From Kytococcus schroeteri (lineage in GTDB: Bacteria > Actinomycetota > Actinomycetes > Actinomycetales > Dermatophilaceae): a stretch of DNA of 64,000 nt. The position numbers and the translations under genes were made by a program. Shown in pieces: positions 27,939 to 37,220 of the stretch; position 1 is the stretch's first letter, and each line of letters begins with the position of its first letter. The notes beneath the pieces are model-generated. The model saw only the letters and a program-made list of their open reading frames with translations. It was not told the DNA's origin and did no database searches. Where the stretch lies: assembly GCF_002847825.1 (NCBI RefSeq), contig NZ_PKIZ01000007.1, forward strand, positions 1 through 64,000. The letters are read 5' to 3'.

Positions 27939-30157
27939 TGCCGAGCAACGGTTCCCGCCGCACCGGAGCCAAGCAGCGCTGGACCAGCTCCCAGAAGGCC
28001 CAGGCGAAGGCCAAGCGCATCCTCAAGGAGGACGCGAAGGCCGCCAAGAAGGCGACCAAGAAGAAGCTGGACCGCAAGCGCGCCCAGCGCGACGCCGAGG
28101 CCGCCGAGTGGCGTGAGGACCGGCGGGGCGGGTTCGACCGGCGTGACGAGCGTCGTGACAGCCGCCGCGGCGCGCACCGCGAGGACCGCGGAGGGAACCG
28201 TTTCGAGCGGGACGAGCGTCGTGATGGTTTTCGTGGTCGCGACGACCGTGGGGGCGACCGCCGCTTCGGGCGGGACGACCGGCGCGACGACCGGGGTGGT
28301 CGCTACCAGCGGCGCGAGGACGACCGCTTCCAGCGTGACGACTGCCGCGGTGGCTTCCGCGACCGCGACGACCGCCGCGGTGGGTACGACCGCGACGACC
28401 GCCGCAGCGGGCCGCGTCACGAGCACCCGCGCCGCGACCAGCAGCGTGGTGCCCGCCCGCTGCGGGACCGCCGCGACGAGCGCACGCCGCACGTGGAGCG
28501 TCAGCGCCGGTGGGAGGACCGCCCGCCGCGCCGTGACGACCGCTTCGGCCGGCGCGACCGGCACCCGGAGGGTGTCGAGCAGCCGGAGCCGGTGCAGCAG
28601 GAGCGTGTCGTCGCCGAGGTGACCCCCGAGGTCGCGCCGGCGGTCGAGGCCCCGCAGGCTGAGAGCGTGCAGGCCGAGGAGGCCCCGGCGGAGAAGCCCG
28701 GCCCCACCTTCGCCGAGCTGGGCGTGCCCGCGGTGCTCGTGGAGCGTCTGGCCCGCGACGGCATCCAGACCGCGTTCCCCATCCAGGCCGCCACGCTGCC
28801 GGACTCGCTGGCCGGTCGTGACCTGCTGGGCCGTGGCCGCACGGGATCGGGCAAGACCCTCGCGTTCGGTCTGCCCACCATCGCCCGCCTGCAGGGCGGC
28901 AGCGCGCAGCGCAACAAGCCCCGCGCGGTCATCCTCACGCCCACGCGTGAGCTGGCCATGCAGGTCTCGGACGCGCTGCAGCCCTTCTGCCACGTGACCG
29001 GTCTCAAGCACAAGCTGGTGGCGGGCGGCCTGCCGTACCCGCCGCAGATCTCCGCCCTGGAGCGGGGGCTGGACGTACTCATCGCCACGCCCGGCCGCCT
29101 CATCGACCTCATCGAGAAGGGCGCCGCGGACCTCTCGGCCGTGGAGATCGCCGTGCTCGACGAGGCCGACCACATGGCCGAGATGGGCTTCCTGCCCGAG
29201 GTCACCCAGATCATGGACCTCATGCCCTCGGGTGGTCAGCGGATGCTGTTCAGCGCCACGCTGGACCACGGCATCGACCAGCTGGTGGAGAACTACCTGG
29301 TGGACCCGGTGACGCACTCCACCGACGACGCCCAGGCGGCCGTGACCACCATGGAGCACCGTGTGTTCCTGGTGCAGCCGCAGCACAAGAAGCCGATCAC
29401 CAACGAGATCAGCGCCCGCGACGGCCGCACCGTGGTCTTCGTGCGCACCAAGCTGGGGGCCGACCGCGTGGCCCTGCAGCTGCGCGAGGCCGGGGTGTTC
29501 GCCGCGGCCCTGCACGGTGGGCTCAACCAGGCGCAGCGCAACCGTGTGCTGGCGGCCTTCAAGGACGGCGGGCTGCCCGTGCTGGTGGCCACCGACGTGG
29601 CCGCCCGCGGCATCCACGTGGACGACGTCTCGCTGGTGCTGCAGGTGGACCCGCCGGCCGACCACAAGGACTACCTGCACCGTGCCGGGCGCACCGCGCG
29701 CGCCGGTGGCAAGGGCGTGGTGGTGACCCTGGCCCTGCCGCACCAGAAGCGCTCCGTGCAGCGGCTCATGGACTCCGCGGGCGTGGACGCCTCCCCGGAG
29801 GCGATGCAGCCCGGAACCGCCGAGCTGACGGCCATCACCGGCGCCGACAGCTCGGTGCGCGAGCCGATCGACGAGGCACGCCTGCGCCGCATGCTGGCCC
29901 CGCCGCGCCCCGCGCACCGCGGGGGCCGTGGTGGCCCGGGCGGCGGGCGTGGCGGCTTCGGCGGCCGTGGCCGCCAGGGTGGCTACCGCGGTGGCGACGA
30001 CCGCCGAGGTGGGTACCGCGACCGCGACGGCGGCGGGTACCGGGGCCGCCGGGACGACCGCGGACAGGGTGGCTACCGCGGTGGCAGCGACCGTCGTGAG
30101 GGCAGCTCCCGCGGCGGCTCCCGGGGCGGCGGTCACCGCGGCCGCCGCGAGGACTGA
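27938..30157 (+). CDS. DEAD-box RNA helicase with long Arg/Asp-rich N-terminus and RGG tail
   Basis: A 739-residue protein starting at ATG 27938 in the malic enzyme stop. Residues 1-60 are Lys-rich. Residues 60-215 are a low-complexity Arg/Asp/Gly region (many DRR, RDDR and RRG units), and 215-250 is Glu/Val-rich. The helicase core spans about 255-620: AFPIQAATLPDSLAG, GRTGSGKT (near 300), PTRELA, TPGRLIDL, DEADHMAEMG (near 406), FSATL, FVRTK, VATDVAARGIH and HRAGRTARAG (near 581). The tail (645-739) is Arg-Gly repeats. It should unwind structured RNA in ribosome assembly or cold adaptation. The N-terminal extension is unusual, as bacterial RNA-binding extensions are mostly C-terminal. Confidence 0.9.
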   Translation: MPSNGSRRTGAKQRWTSSQKAQAKAKRILKEDAKAAKKATKKKLDRKRAQRDAEAAEWREDRRGGFDRRDERRDSRRGAHREDRGGNRFERDERRDGFRGRDDRGGDRRFGRDDRRDDRGGRYQRREDDRFQRDDCRGGFRDRDDRRGGYDRDDRRSGPRHEHPRRDQQRGARPLRDRRDERTPHVERQRRWEDRPPRRDDRFGRRDRHPEGVEQPEPVQQERVVAEVTPEVAPAVEAPQAESVQAEEAPAEKPGPTFAELGVPAVLVERLARDGIQTAFPIQAATLPDSLAGRDLLGRGRTGSGKTLAFGLPTIARLQGGSAQRNKPRAVILTPTRELAMQVSDALQPFCHVTGLKHKLVAGGLPYPPQISALERGLDVLIATPGRLIDLIEKGAADLSAVEIAVLDEADHMAEMGFLPEVTQIMDLMPSGGQRMLFSATLDHGIDQLVENYLVDPVTHSTDDAQAAVTTMEHRVFLVQPQHKKPITNEISARDGRTVVFVRTKLGADRVALQLREAGVFAAALHGGLNQAQRNRVLAAFKDGGLPVLVATDVAARGIHVDDVSLVLQVDPPADHKDYLHRAGRTARAGGKGVVVTLALPHQKRSVQRLMDSAGVDASPEAMQPGTAELTAITGADSSVREPIDEARLRRMLAPPRPAHRGGRGGPGGGRGGFGGRGRQGGYRGGDDRRGGYRDRDGGGYRGRRDDRGQGGYRGGSDRREGSSRGGSRGGGHRGRRED

Positions 30158-30184
30158 CACGCACCCCGCACCGAGCACCTGCTG

Positions 30185-30220
30185 ACAGCGCCCCGACGGC
30201 TCCGGCCGTCGGGGCGCTGT
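30185..30220 (+). terminator. Terminator after the DEAD-box helicase gene
   Basis: A 15-bp perfect stem ACAGCGCCCCGACGG/CCGTCGGGGCGCTGT with loop CTCCGG, 27 bases after the stop. Confidence 0.85.
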
Positions 30221-30269
30221 GCGTGTGCTGACGGCCCGACGGTCGGTGGCCGGCAGTACGATGGGCGAC

Positions 30270-30686
30270 ATGCCTTGGACCTCCCGGACCCCCTCGCAGG
30301 ACGCCTCCACCACCCTCACCGAGGTGGTGGCCATGAGCCAGCCGATGGACCCGGGCACGCCCGACGACCCGGGCGGCCTGTCCTCCCCGGGTACCTCCAC
30401 GGGTCTGCTGGAGCGCACCGAGCAGCAGACGGCTCCCATGGAGCCGGGCGACCACGAGCGCTTCAGCCACTACGTGCGCAAGGAGAAGATCCTCGAGAGC
30501 GCCATGAGCGGCGAGCCCGTCACCGCCCTGTGCGGCAAGATCTGGGTGCCCGGCCGCAATCCGGACCGTTTCCCGGTCTGCCCGGTCTGCAAGGAGATCT
30601 ACGAGGGCCTGCGTGACCCGCAGGACGGCGGGGACGGCGGCTCGGGCTCCGGCCAGGGTGGCTCCGGCGCGGGCTTCGGCAGCTGA
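30270..30686 (+). CDS. DUF3039 family protein
   Basis: A 138-residue cytoplasmic protein. The conserved actinobacterial DUF3039 block is plain: LLERTEQQT, GDHERFSHYVRKEKILESA, GEPVTALCGKIWVPG and FPVCPVCKEIYE. The three cysteines (ALC and CPVC) could bind zinc. The tail is Gly/Ser-rich. I chose ATG 30270 because TACGAT (30257-30262) ends 7 bases before it and the codons in between already have high G/C at position three. ATG 30333, behind GAGGTGG, is an alternative. It is followed at once by the XPB-like helicase gene. Function is unknown. Confidence 0.83.
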   Translation: MPWTSRTPSQDASTTLTEVVAMSQPMDPGTPDDPGGLSSPGTSTGLLERTEQQTAPMEPGDHERFSHYVRKEKILESAMSGEPVTALCGKIWVPGRNPDRFPVCPVCKEIYEGLRDPQDGGDGGSGSGQGGSGAGFGS

Positions 30687-30698
30687 GCCCGGCGGTCG

Positions 30699-32468
30699 AT
30701 GAGCACCTCCGCAGCCGACCACCTCTCTCCCTCCTATCCCGACCGCGCCGCCTGGGGCACCGCCCCCAAGCTGCGCGCGTGGCAGGCCGAGGCCCTCGAG
30801 GCCTACCGGCAGACCGTCGCCGCGGGCGGCCGTGACTTCCTCGCGGTCGCCACGCCGGGTGCCGGCAAGACCACCTTCGCCCTGAAGGTGGCCGCCGACC
30901 TGCTGGCCGAGGGGGCCGTCACCCAGATCACCGTGGTGGCGCCCACCGAGCACCTCAAGACCCAGTGGGCCGATGCTGCCGCGCGCGTGGGCATCCACCT
31001 GGACCCGCGCTTCACCAACAGCCAGCGGGCCCACAGCGCCGACTACCACGGCATCGCCATGACCTACGCGGGCATCGCCGCCGACCCGGACCTCCACGAG
31101 CAGCGCACCAAGGAGGCTCGCACCCTGGTGATCCTCGACGAGATCCACCACGGCGGCGACGCCCGCAGCTGGGGCGACGCCATCCGGCAGGCGTTCACGC
31201 CCGCCGAGCGACGCCTCTCACTCACCGGCACCCCCTTCCGTTCGGACACCAACCCCATCCCGTTCGTGCGCTACGAGGAGGGGGCCGACGGCATCCGCCG
31301 CTCGTCGAGCGACTACGCGTACGGCTACCGCAACGCGCTGACCGACGGCGTGGTGCGCCCCGTGCTGTTCATGGCCTACGGCGGTGCGATGAAGTGGCGC
31401 ACCAAGGCCGGCGACGAGGTGGCCGCGCGCCTGGGTGAGCCGCTCACCAAGGACCTCACCGCCCAGGCATGGCGCACCGCGCTGGACCCCGAGGGGGAGT
31501 GGGTGCCGGCCGTCCTGAGCGCCGCCGACAAGCGTCTGACGGAGGTGCGCCGCCACGTGCCGGACGCCGGTGGCCTGGTCATCGCCAGCAACCAGAAGAA
31601 CGCCCGCGCCTACGCCCGCCACCTGGAGGCCCTCACCGGGGAGAAGCCCACAGTGGTGCTCTCCGACGACGCCGGAGCGAGCTCCCGCATCGAGGAGTAC
31701 AGCAAGGGCGACTCCCGCTGGCTGGTGGCGGTACGCATGGTCTCCGAGGGAGTGGACGTGCCGCGCCTGTGCGTGGGCGTCTACGCCACGAGCACGCAGA
31801 CGCCGCTCTTCTTCGCCCAGGCGGTGGGGCGCTTCGTGCGCACCCGCAAGCGCGGTGAGACGGCCAGCATCTTCCTCCCCTCGGTGACGCCCGTCCTGGC
31901 GCTGGCCGCTGAGCTCGAGGCCGAGCGCGACCACGCGCTGGACCGCCCCGGCCCCTCCGGCGAGGACGCCATCTGGGCGCCGGAGGAGGATGAGCTGGCC
32001 CGGGCCAACCAGTCCGAGCGCCTCAGCGACGAGCTCGGTCCGGGCTACGAGGCGCTGGAGTCCTCCGCGGAGTTCGACCACGTGCTCTTCGACGCCCAGC
32101 AGTGGGGCATGGGCTCGGAGGTGGCCAGCGAGGACGAGGCCGAGTACCTGGGCCTGCCCGGGCTGCTGGAGCCCGAGCAGATGACGCAGCTGCTGCGCGA
32201 GCGGCAGGCCAAGCAGGCGGCGCGCGGCAGGAAGGCCCAGAAGGAGCAGGGCGATCAGCCGATCGCCGCGCACCGGGCCCTGCAGGCCTCCCGCAAGGAG
32301 CTCAACAAGCTGGTGAGCGCCTACGCGCAGAAGAAGGGCGTGCCGCACGCCAACGTGCACATGGACCTGCGTCGTCAGTGCGGCGGGCCCGCCCTGGAGA
32401 CCGCCACCCAGGAGCAGGTGACCCAGCGCATTGAGACCATCCGCCGGTGGTTCGTGGGCAAGCGCTGA
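30699..32468 (+). CDS. XPB/Ssl2-like DEAD/DEAH-box DNA helicase
   Basis: A 589-residue superfamily 2 helicase. Motifs: Walker A ATPGAGKTTFAL (near residue 52), VVAPTEHLKTQW (Ia), VILDEIHH (II, near 146), SLTGTPFRSD (III), MVSEGVDVPRLC (V) and FFAQAVGRFVRTRKRGE (VI). Residues 430-589 are acidic then Lys/Arg-rich. It belongs to the actinobacterial helicases annotated as DEAD/DEAH with a DEIH box, related to XPB/Ssl2. It begins 13 bases after the DUF3039 gene and ends 3 bases before the polymerase gene, so the three form an operon. DNA repair is likely but inferred. Confidence 0.88.
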   Translation: MSTSAADHLSPSYPDRAAWGTAPKLRAWQAEALEAYRQTVAAGGRDFLAVATPGAGKTTFALKVAADLLAEGAVTQITVVAPTEHLKTQWADAAARVGIHLDPRFTNSQRAHSADYHGIAMTYAGIAADPDLHEQRTKEARTLVILDEIHHGGDARSWGDAIRQAFTPAERRLSLTGTPFRSDTNPIPFVRYEEGADGIRRSSSDYAYGYRNALTDGVVRPVLFMAYGGAMKWRTKAGDEVAARLGEPLTKDLTAQAWRTALDPEGEWVPAVLSAADKRLTEVRRHVPDAGGLVIASNQKNARAYARHLEALTGEKPTVVLSDDAGASSRIEEYSKGDSRWLVAVRMVSEGVDVPRLCVGVYATSTQTPLFFAQAVGRFVRTRKRGETASIFLPSVTPVLALAAELEAERDHALDRPGPSGEDAIWAPEEDELARANQSERLSDELGPGYEALESSAEFDHVLFDAQQWGMGSEVASEDEAEYLGLPGLLEPEQMTQLLRERQAKQAARGRKAQKEQGDQPIAAHRALQASRKELNKLVSAYAQKKGVPHANVHMDLRRQCGGPALETATQEQVTQRIETIRRWFVGKR

Positions 32469-32471
32469 GTC

Positions 32472-34172
32472 GTGGACCTCGTCGTGGCGCGCACCGGCGA
32501 CCGCGTCGAGGTGGTGGCCGTCACCGACGGCGAGGCGGGGGAGCGGTGGTCGGTGCCCTGGGCGGACCTGCCGGCCTGGGTGCAGGCGCGCGAGTCCGTG
32601 GCCGAGACCGCCGGGGACGACACCCCGCGCTGGGTGTGGGCCGACTCCGCGGCCACCTACCTCCCTCTGCTCGAGGCCGGCGTCCGGGTGCGCCGGGGTG
32701 TGGACCTGGGCCTGCAGCGGGCCCTGCTGCGCCGGGCGCGGGCGGTGGCGCACACGCCGTACGCCGCGGCCCCCTCCACGGAGTGGGACGCGCAGCGCGC
32801 CGAGGCGGCCCTGGTCCCTGCACAGCCGGTGGACACCGACGAGACGCTCTTCGACGTGGCCGGGGACGGACCCGGCATCGAGGAGTGCCTGGCCGAGCAC
32901 CTGGCGCAGCGCGAGGCCCTGGCCGATGCGCGCAACGGGGGCGGGCTGGCGCTGCTGTGCCACGCGGAGTCCACCGGCGGCCTCATCGCCCAGGAACTCA
33001 ACCACGCCGGGGTGCCGTTCAGCACCGCCGTCCACGACGCCCAGCTCACCGCCCTGCTGGGGGAGCGCGACCGGCACGGTGGTCGCCCGGCCCGCATGGC
33101 CGCGCTCGTGGAGCGGATCCGTGATCTGCTCGGGGCGCCCGGCCTCAACCCGGACTCCGCCCCCACCCTGGTGACCGCGCTGCGCCGGGCCGGGCTCGAC
33201 GTGGCGAGCACCCGCAAGTGGGAGCTGCGCGGGATCGACCACCCTGTCATCGAGCCGTTGCTGGAGTACAAGGCGCTCAGCCGCCTGCACACCGCCAACG
33301 GGTGGGCGTGGATGCGTCACTGGGTGCGCGAGGAGCGCTTCCGCCCCGACTGGGTGGCCGGTGGTGTGGTGACCGGTCGGTGGGCCAGCCGCGGGGGAGG
33401 GGCCCTGCAGCTGCCCCGGCAGATCCGCTCGGCCGTGCGCGCCGATGCCGGGTGGCGTCTCGTGGTGGCCGACGCCGCCCAGCTGGAGCCGCGCGTCCTG
33501 GCCGCGATGGCCGGCGACGCGGCGATGGCCGAGGCCGGAGCTGCCGGTGACCTCTACGCCGCGCTCGTGGACGACGGGGTGGTGGACACCCGCGACCACG
33601 CCAAGGTGGCCATGCTCGGCGCGATGTACGGATCCACCACCGGCGAGGCCGGCGCCCTCATGCCGCGCCTGCGGCGGGCGTACCCGCGCGCCATCGGGCT
33701 GGTGGACGCCGCCGCGGCGGCAGGGGAGCGGGGCGAGGCGGTGTCCACCTGGCTGGGCCGCACCTCCCCGCCGCCACCACGCCGGTGGCACCGCGCCCAG
33801 GAAGCCGCCCAGCAGCCGGGCGCCTCCGCCGAGGTGGAGCGCCGCGCCCGGTCGATGGCGCGGGAGTGGGGGCGCTTCACCCGCAACTTCGTGGTGCAGG
33901 GCACCGCCGCGGAGTGGGCGCTGTGCTGGATGGGGCACCTGCGGCGCCGCCTCGACGACGGGTACCGGCACCTGCCGGCCGACGAGCGGCCCCAGCTGGT
34001 GTACTTCCTGCACGACGAGGTGATCGTGCACGCCCCGGCCGACCTGGCCGACGAGGTGGCCGAGCACGTGCGGCAGGCCGCGCGCTCGGCCGGCGAGCTG
34101 CTCTTCCCGTCCAGCGCCGTGGACTTCCCGCTGTCGGTGGCCGTGGTGGAGTCCTACGACCGCGCGAAGTGA
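32472..34172 (+). CDS. PolA-like polymerase with degenerate exonuclease domain (no 5' nuclease)
   Basis: A 566-residue protein of the group named bifunctional 3'-5' exonuclease/DNA polymerase in actinobacteria. Residues 1-200 correspond to the exonuclease fold but lack clear DEDD acids. The polymerase domain has motif A as VADAAQLEPRVLA (Pol I: DYSQIELR), motif B as RDHAKVAMLGAMYG and motif C as FLHDEVIVHAP. Both catalytic acids are kept. In motif B the Arg, Lys and Tyr-Gly are kept, but the residue equal to Phe762 of E. coli Pol I is Leu. GTG 32472 follows the helicase stop by 3 bases. It is probably a specialised repair polymerase working with the helicase. Confidence 0.87.
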   Translation: MDLVVARTGDRVEVVAVTDGEAGERWSVPWADLPAWVQARESVAETAGDDTPRWVWADSAATYLPLLEAGVRVRRGVDLGLQRALLRRARAVAHTPYAAAPSTEWDAQRAEAALVPAQPVDTDETLFDVAGDGPGIEECLAEHLAQREALADARNGGGLALLCHAESTGGLIAQELNHAGVPFSTAVHDAQLTALLGERDRHGGRPARMAALVERIRDLLGAPGLNPDSAPTLVTALRRAGLDVASTRKWELRGIDHPVIEPLLEYKALSRLHTANGWAWMRHWVREERFRPDWVAGGVVTGRWASRGGGALQLPRQIRSAVRADAGWRLVVADAAQLEPRVLAAMAGDAAMAEAGAAGDLYAALVDDGVVDTRDHAKVAMLGAMYGSTTGEAGALMPRLRRAYPRAIGLVDAAAAAGERGEAVSTWLGRTSPPPPRRWHRAQEAAQQPGASAEVERRARSMAREWGRFTRNFVVQGTAAEWALCWMGHLRRRLDDGYRHLPADERPQLVYFLHDEVIVHAPADLADEVAEHVRQAARSAGELLFPSSAVDFPLSVAVVESYDRAK

Positions 34173-34206
34173 CGGACCTCCCGCATCCGGCCGGCCCCGG
34201 GGTGCC

Positions 34207-34671
34207 TCAGCCCACGAGCGGCAGGGTGCGGTGCGCGATGCGGGTGGCCAGCGCGATGTTCGTGGAGGCGCGCACCACGTGCTCGTGGGCGGTCACCTCG
34301 TCGAGCACGTCCTGCAGGTCGGCGTTGCTGCGAGCCACCACCCGCACGAAGAGGTCCCCGTAACCGGTGATGGTGTGCACCTCCAGCACCTGCGGGATGC
34401 CGGCCAGGTGCTCCACCACGGCGTCGTGCCCCGCCACCTGGCGGATCTGCAGGGTGACCATGGCCGTCACGGGATGGCCGAGCGCCGCGGGGTCCAGGTG
34501 CGGCGCCCACGAGGCGATGACACCCGAATCGGACAGCCGGGCCAGGCGGGCGGTGACGGTGCCGCGGGCCACGCCGAGCTGGCGGGAGGCCGCGAGGACG
34601 CCCACGTGCGGGTCGTCGGTGAAGGTGCGGATGATCGCCCTGTCCAGATCGTCCAGCCTGTGGGTCGCCAT
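34207..34671 (-). CDS. Lrp/AsnC-family transcriptional regulator
   Basis: A 154-residue regulator: winged helix-turn-helix at residues 5-60 (LDDLDRAIIRTFTDDPHVG, LGVARGTVTARLARL) and a ligand-binding RAM domain after residue 70 (VTLQIRQVAGHD, TGYGDLFVRVVAR). ATG 34671 fits the family. It is divergent from hppD with two palindromes in between, so it probably controls hppD in response to an aromatic amino acid and also its own gene. Confidence 0.9.
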   Translation of the reverse strand: MATHRLDDLDRAIIRTFTDDPHVGVLAASRQLGVARGTVTARLARLSDSGVIASWAPHLDPAALGHPVTAMVTLQIRQVAGHDAVVEHLAGIPQVLEVHTITGYGDLFVRVVARSNADLQDVLDEVTAHEHVVRASTNIALATRIAHRTLPLVG

Positions 34672-34703
34672 GTGGTCACCCTGCCCTTGAGTATCGACGG
34701 TGG

Positions 34704-34718
34704 TGTGCAGAGTGCACA
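34704..34718. promoter_or_regulatory. Lrp-type operator candidate 1 between lrp and hppD
   Basis: Perfect inverted repeat TGTGCA-GAG-TGCACA, 15 bases, the size and symmetry of Lrp/AsnC sites. It lies 33 bases upstream of the regulator start. Confidence 0.6.
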
Positions 34719-34740
34719 GTCTGACACGGCATCGAGCGCG

Positions 34741-34754
34741 CAGAGTGTGCTCTG
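34741..34754. promoter_or_regulatory. Lrp-type operator candidate 2 between lrp and hppD
   Basis: Inverted repeat CAGAG-TGTG-CTCTG, within GCAGAGTGTGCTCTGTGTGCA, which shares TGTGC and GCAGAG elements with site 1. Centres are about 37 bases apart. Confidence 0.45.
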
Positions 34755-34797
34755 TGTGCAGTCCGGGCGACGTTCGTTGCCATCGGGTGTGGCGTGA

Positions 34798-36036
<1,239 letters not shown>

Positions 36037-36054
36037 TCCGCCGAGGCGGTGCGC

Positions 36055-36092
36055 GACGCGGCCCGGGGAGGACGTCCTCCCCGGGCCGCGTC
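36055..36092. terminator. Bidirectional terminator between hppD and the surface protein
   Basis: A perfect 38-base palindrome with arms GACGCGGCCCGGGGAGGAC and GTCCTCCCCGGGCCGCGTC between two convergent genes. Confidence 0.88.
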
Positions 36093-36102
36093 GTCGATGT
36101 GG

Positions 36103-36804
36103 TCAGGCGCCTGCCCGGCGGCCCCTCGCGGTGAGCACGCCCCCGGCCGTGAGCAGCGCCAGCCCCGTGGCCGCAGCGGCCTCGCGGGAGCTCAGACCGC
36201 CCTGCTCGGGCGCCGACCAGCCGGTCTCCACCGGCGGGCCGTCCGGACGCGGGTTCGGGCCGTCGGCGGGGCCGTCGACCACCGGGTAGGAGTGCACGTC
36301 CACGGACCCGTCGCGGCCGGTGGACACGTCGCTCTCGAGCTCGAAGCGGTGCACCTGGCCGTCGGGGGCGCAGTACGCCCCGTAGACCATCACGCGGTCG
36401 GTGCCGGCGGGGATTCGGCGCCCGCCCAGGTGGCGGCTGTCCGACGAGACCTCGTCCCCGCTGGCGCGCTCGGCACCGGGACGGCAGACCGGGTCGGCCA
36501 CCGCGCCCTCGGCCACCGTCACCGGCATCGCGCCCGTGGCCGGTGCGTAGGTGTCCACCACCCACTCGATGCGGGGGTTGCCGTCCGCCGGCTGCAGGTG
36601 CGCGCCGTCGAAGCGGACGTCCCACGCGTGCCCCTGCCCGCCGGCCGCGGGGTGCACCTCCAGGGTGACCCGGGGGTTGGTCCCCCCGGCGCCGCTGACC
36701 TCCCGGGGGTCGGCCTGGGCCGCGTTCTGCAGGCTGACGAGGGCGGTGCCCACGAGGACGGCGGTCGCCGCGCCGCGGCGGATCGGTCGGGGGAGTGAAC
36801 GCAT
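36103..36804 (-). CDS. Exported surface protein with C-terminal ETG-anchor pattern (family member 3)
   Basis: A 233-residue protein of unknown function. ATG 36804 starts a signal peptide with a basic start (MRSLPRPIRRGA), a hydrophobic core and a cut near AAQA. The exported part is about 150 residues with two cysteines (DPVCRPG, AYCAPD), probably a disulfide. The C-terminus has GPPVETGW, then a short spacer, the hydrophobic helix ATGLALLTAGGVL and a basic end RGRRAGA. Two larger proteins nearby end in the same pattern (IVDTG, hydrophobic helix, RRR). It resembles a sortase signal but is not LPXTG. It is the last gene of the minus-strand run copZ-copA-csoR, 59 bases after csoR. Confidence 0.7.
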   Translation of the reverse strand: MRSLPRPIRRGAATAVLVGTALVSLQNAAQADPREVSGAGGTNPRVTLEVHPAAGGQGHAWDVRFDGAHLQPADGNPRIEWVVDTYAPATGAMPVTVAEGAVADPVCRPGAERASGDEVSSDSRHLGGRRIPAGTDRVMVYGAYCAPDGQVHRFELESDVSTGRDGSVDVHSYPVVDGPADGPNPRPDGPPVETGWSAPEQGGLSSREAAAATGLALLTAGGVLTARGRRAGA

Positions 36805-36863
36805 GCTGCTCCTGGGTCGGGGACGGGTGCGAGGGCTCCAGCGTAGGCGTCGAGCGCGCTCGT

Positions 36864-37220
36864 TCACGACCGGACCAGCCGGGCGATGGCCGCCGAGGCC
36901 TCCCTCACGAGAGCCTCGGCCTCCTCGTCACCGGCGCGTGCGGCGTCGACCACGCAGGTGCGCAGGTGGTCCTCGAGCAGCCCGAGCGCGACCTTCTCCA
37001 GGGCGCTGCTCACCGCGCTCACCTGCGTGAGGACGTCGATGCAGTACGCGTCCTCCTCCACCATCCGGGCCAGGCCGCGGACCTGTCCCTCGACGCGGCG
37101 CAGGCGGCGCAGGTAGGCGTCCTTGTCCGTCACGTATCCGTGGACGTGACCGTGCTCCACCGGGTGGGCCGGGCCGGCGGCCGCGACCACGGGCTCCTCC
37201 GGTCGTTCGCCGGCGCTCAC
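36864..37220 (-). CDS. csoR: CsoR-family copper-sensing repressor
   Basis: A 118-residue all-helical repressor. Copper(I) ligands of CsoR are present as Cys in [10 protein letters not shown], and His and Cys in EDHLRTC (the C-H-C set). [20 protein letters not shown] is the typical DNA-binding helix region. The N-terminus has an extra His-rich stretch ([12 protein letters not shown]) that might bind metal. GTG 37220 overlaps the copA stop (GTGA). It should release the palindrome at 39748 when Cu(I) rises. Confidence 0.92.
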   Translation of the reverse strand: MSAGERPEEPVVAAAGPAHPVEHGHVHGYVTDKDAYLRRLRRVEGQVRGLARMVEEDAYCIDVLTQVSAVSSALEKVALGLLEDHLRTCVVDAARAGDEEAEALVREASAAIARLVRS

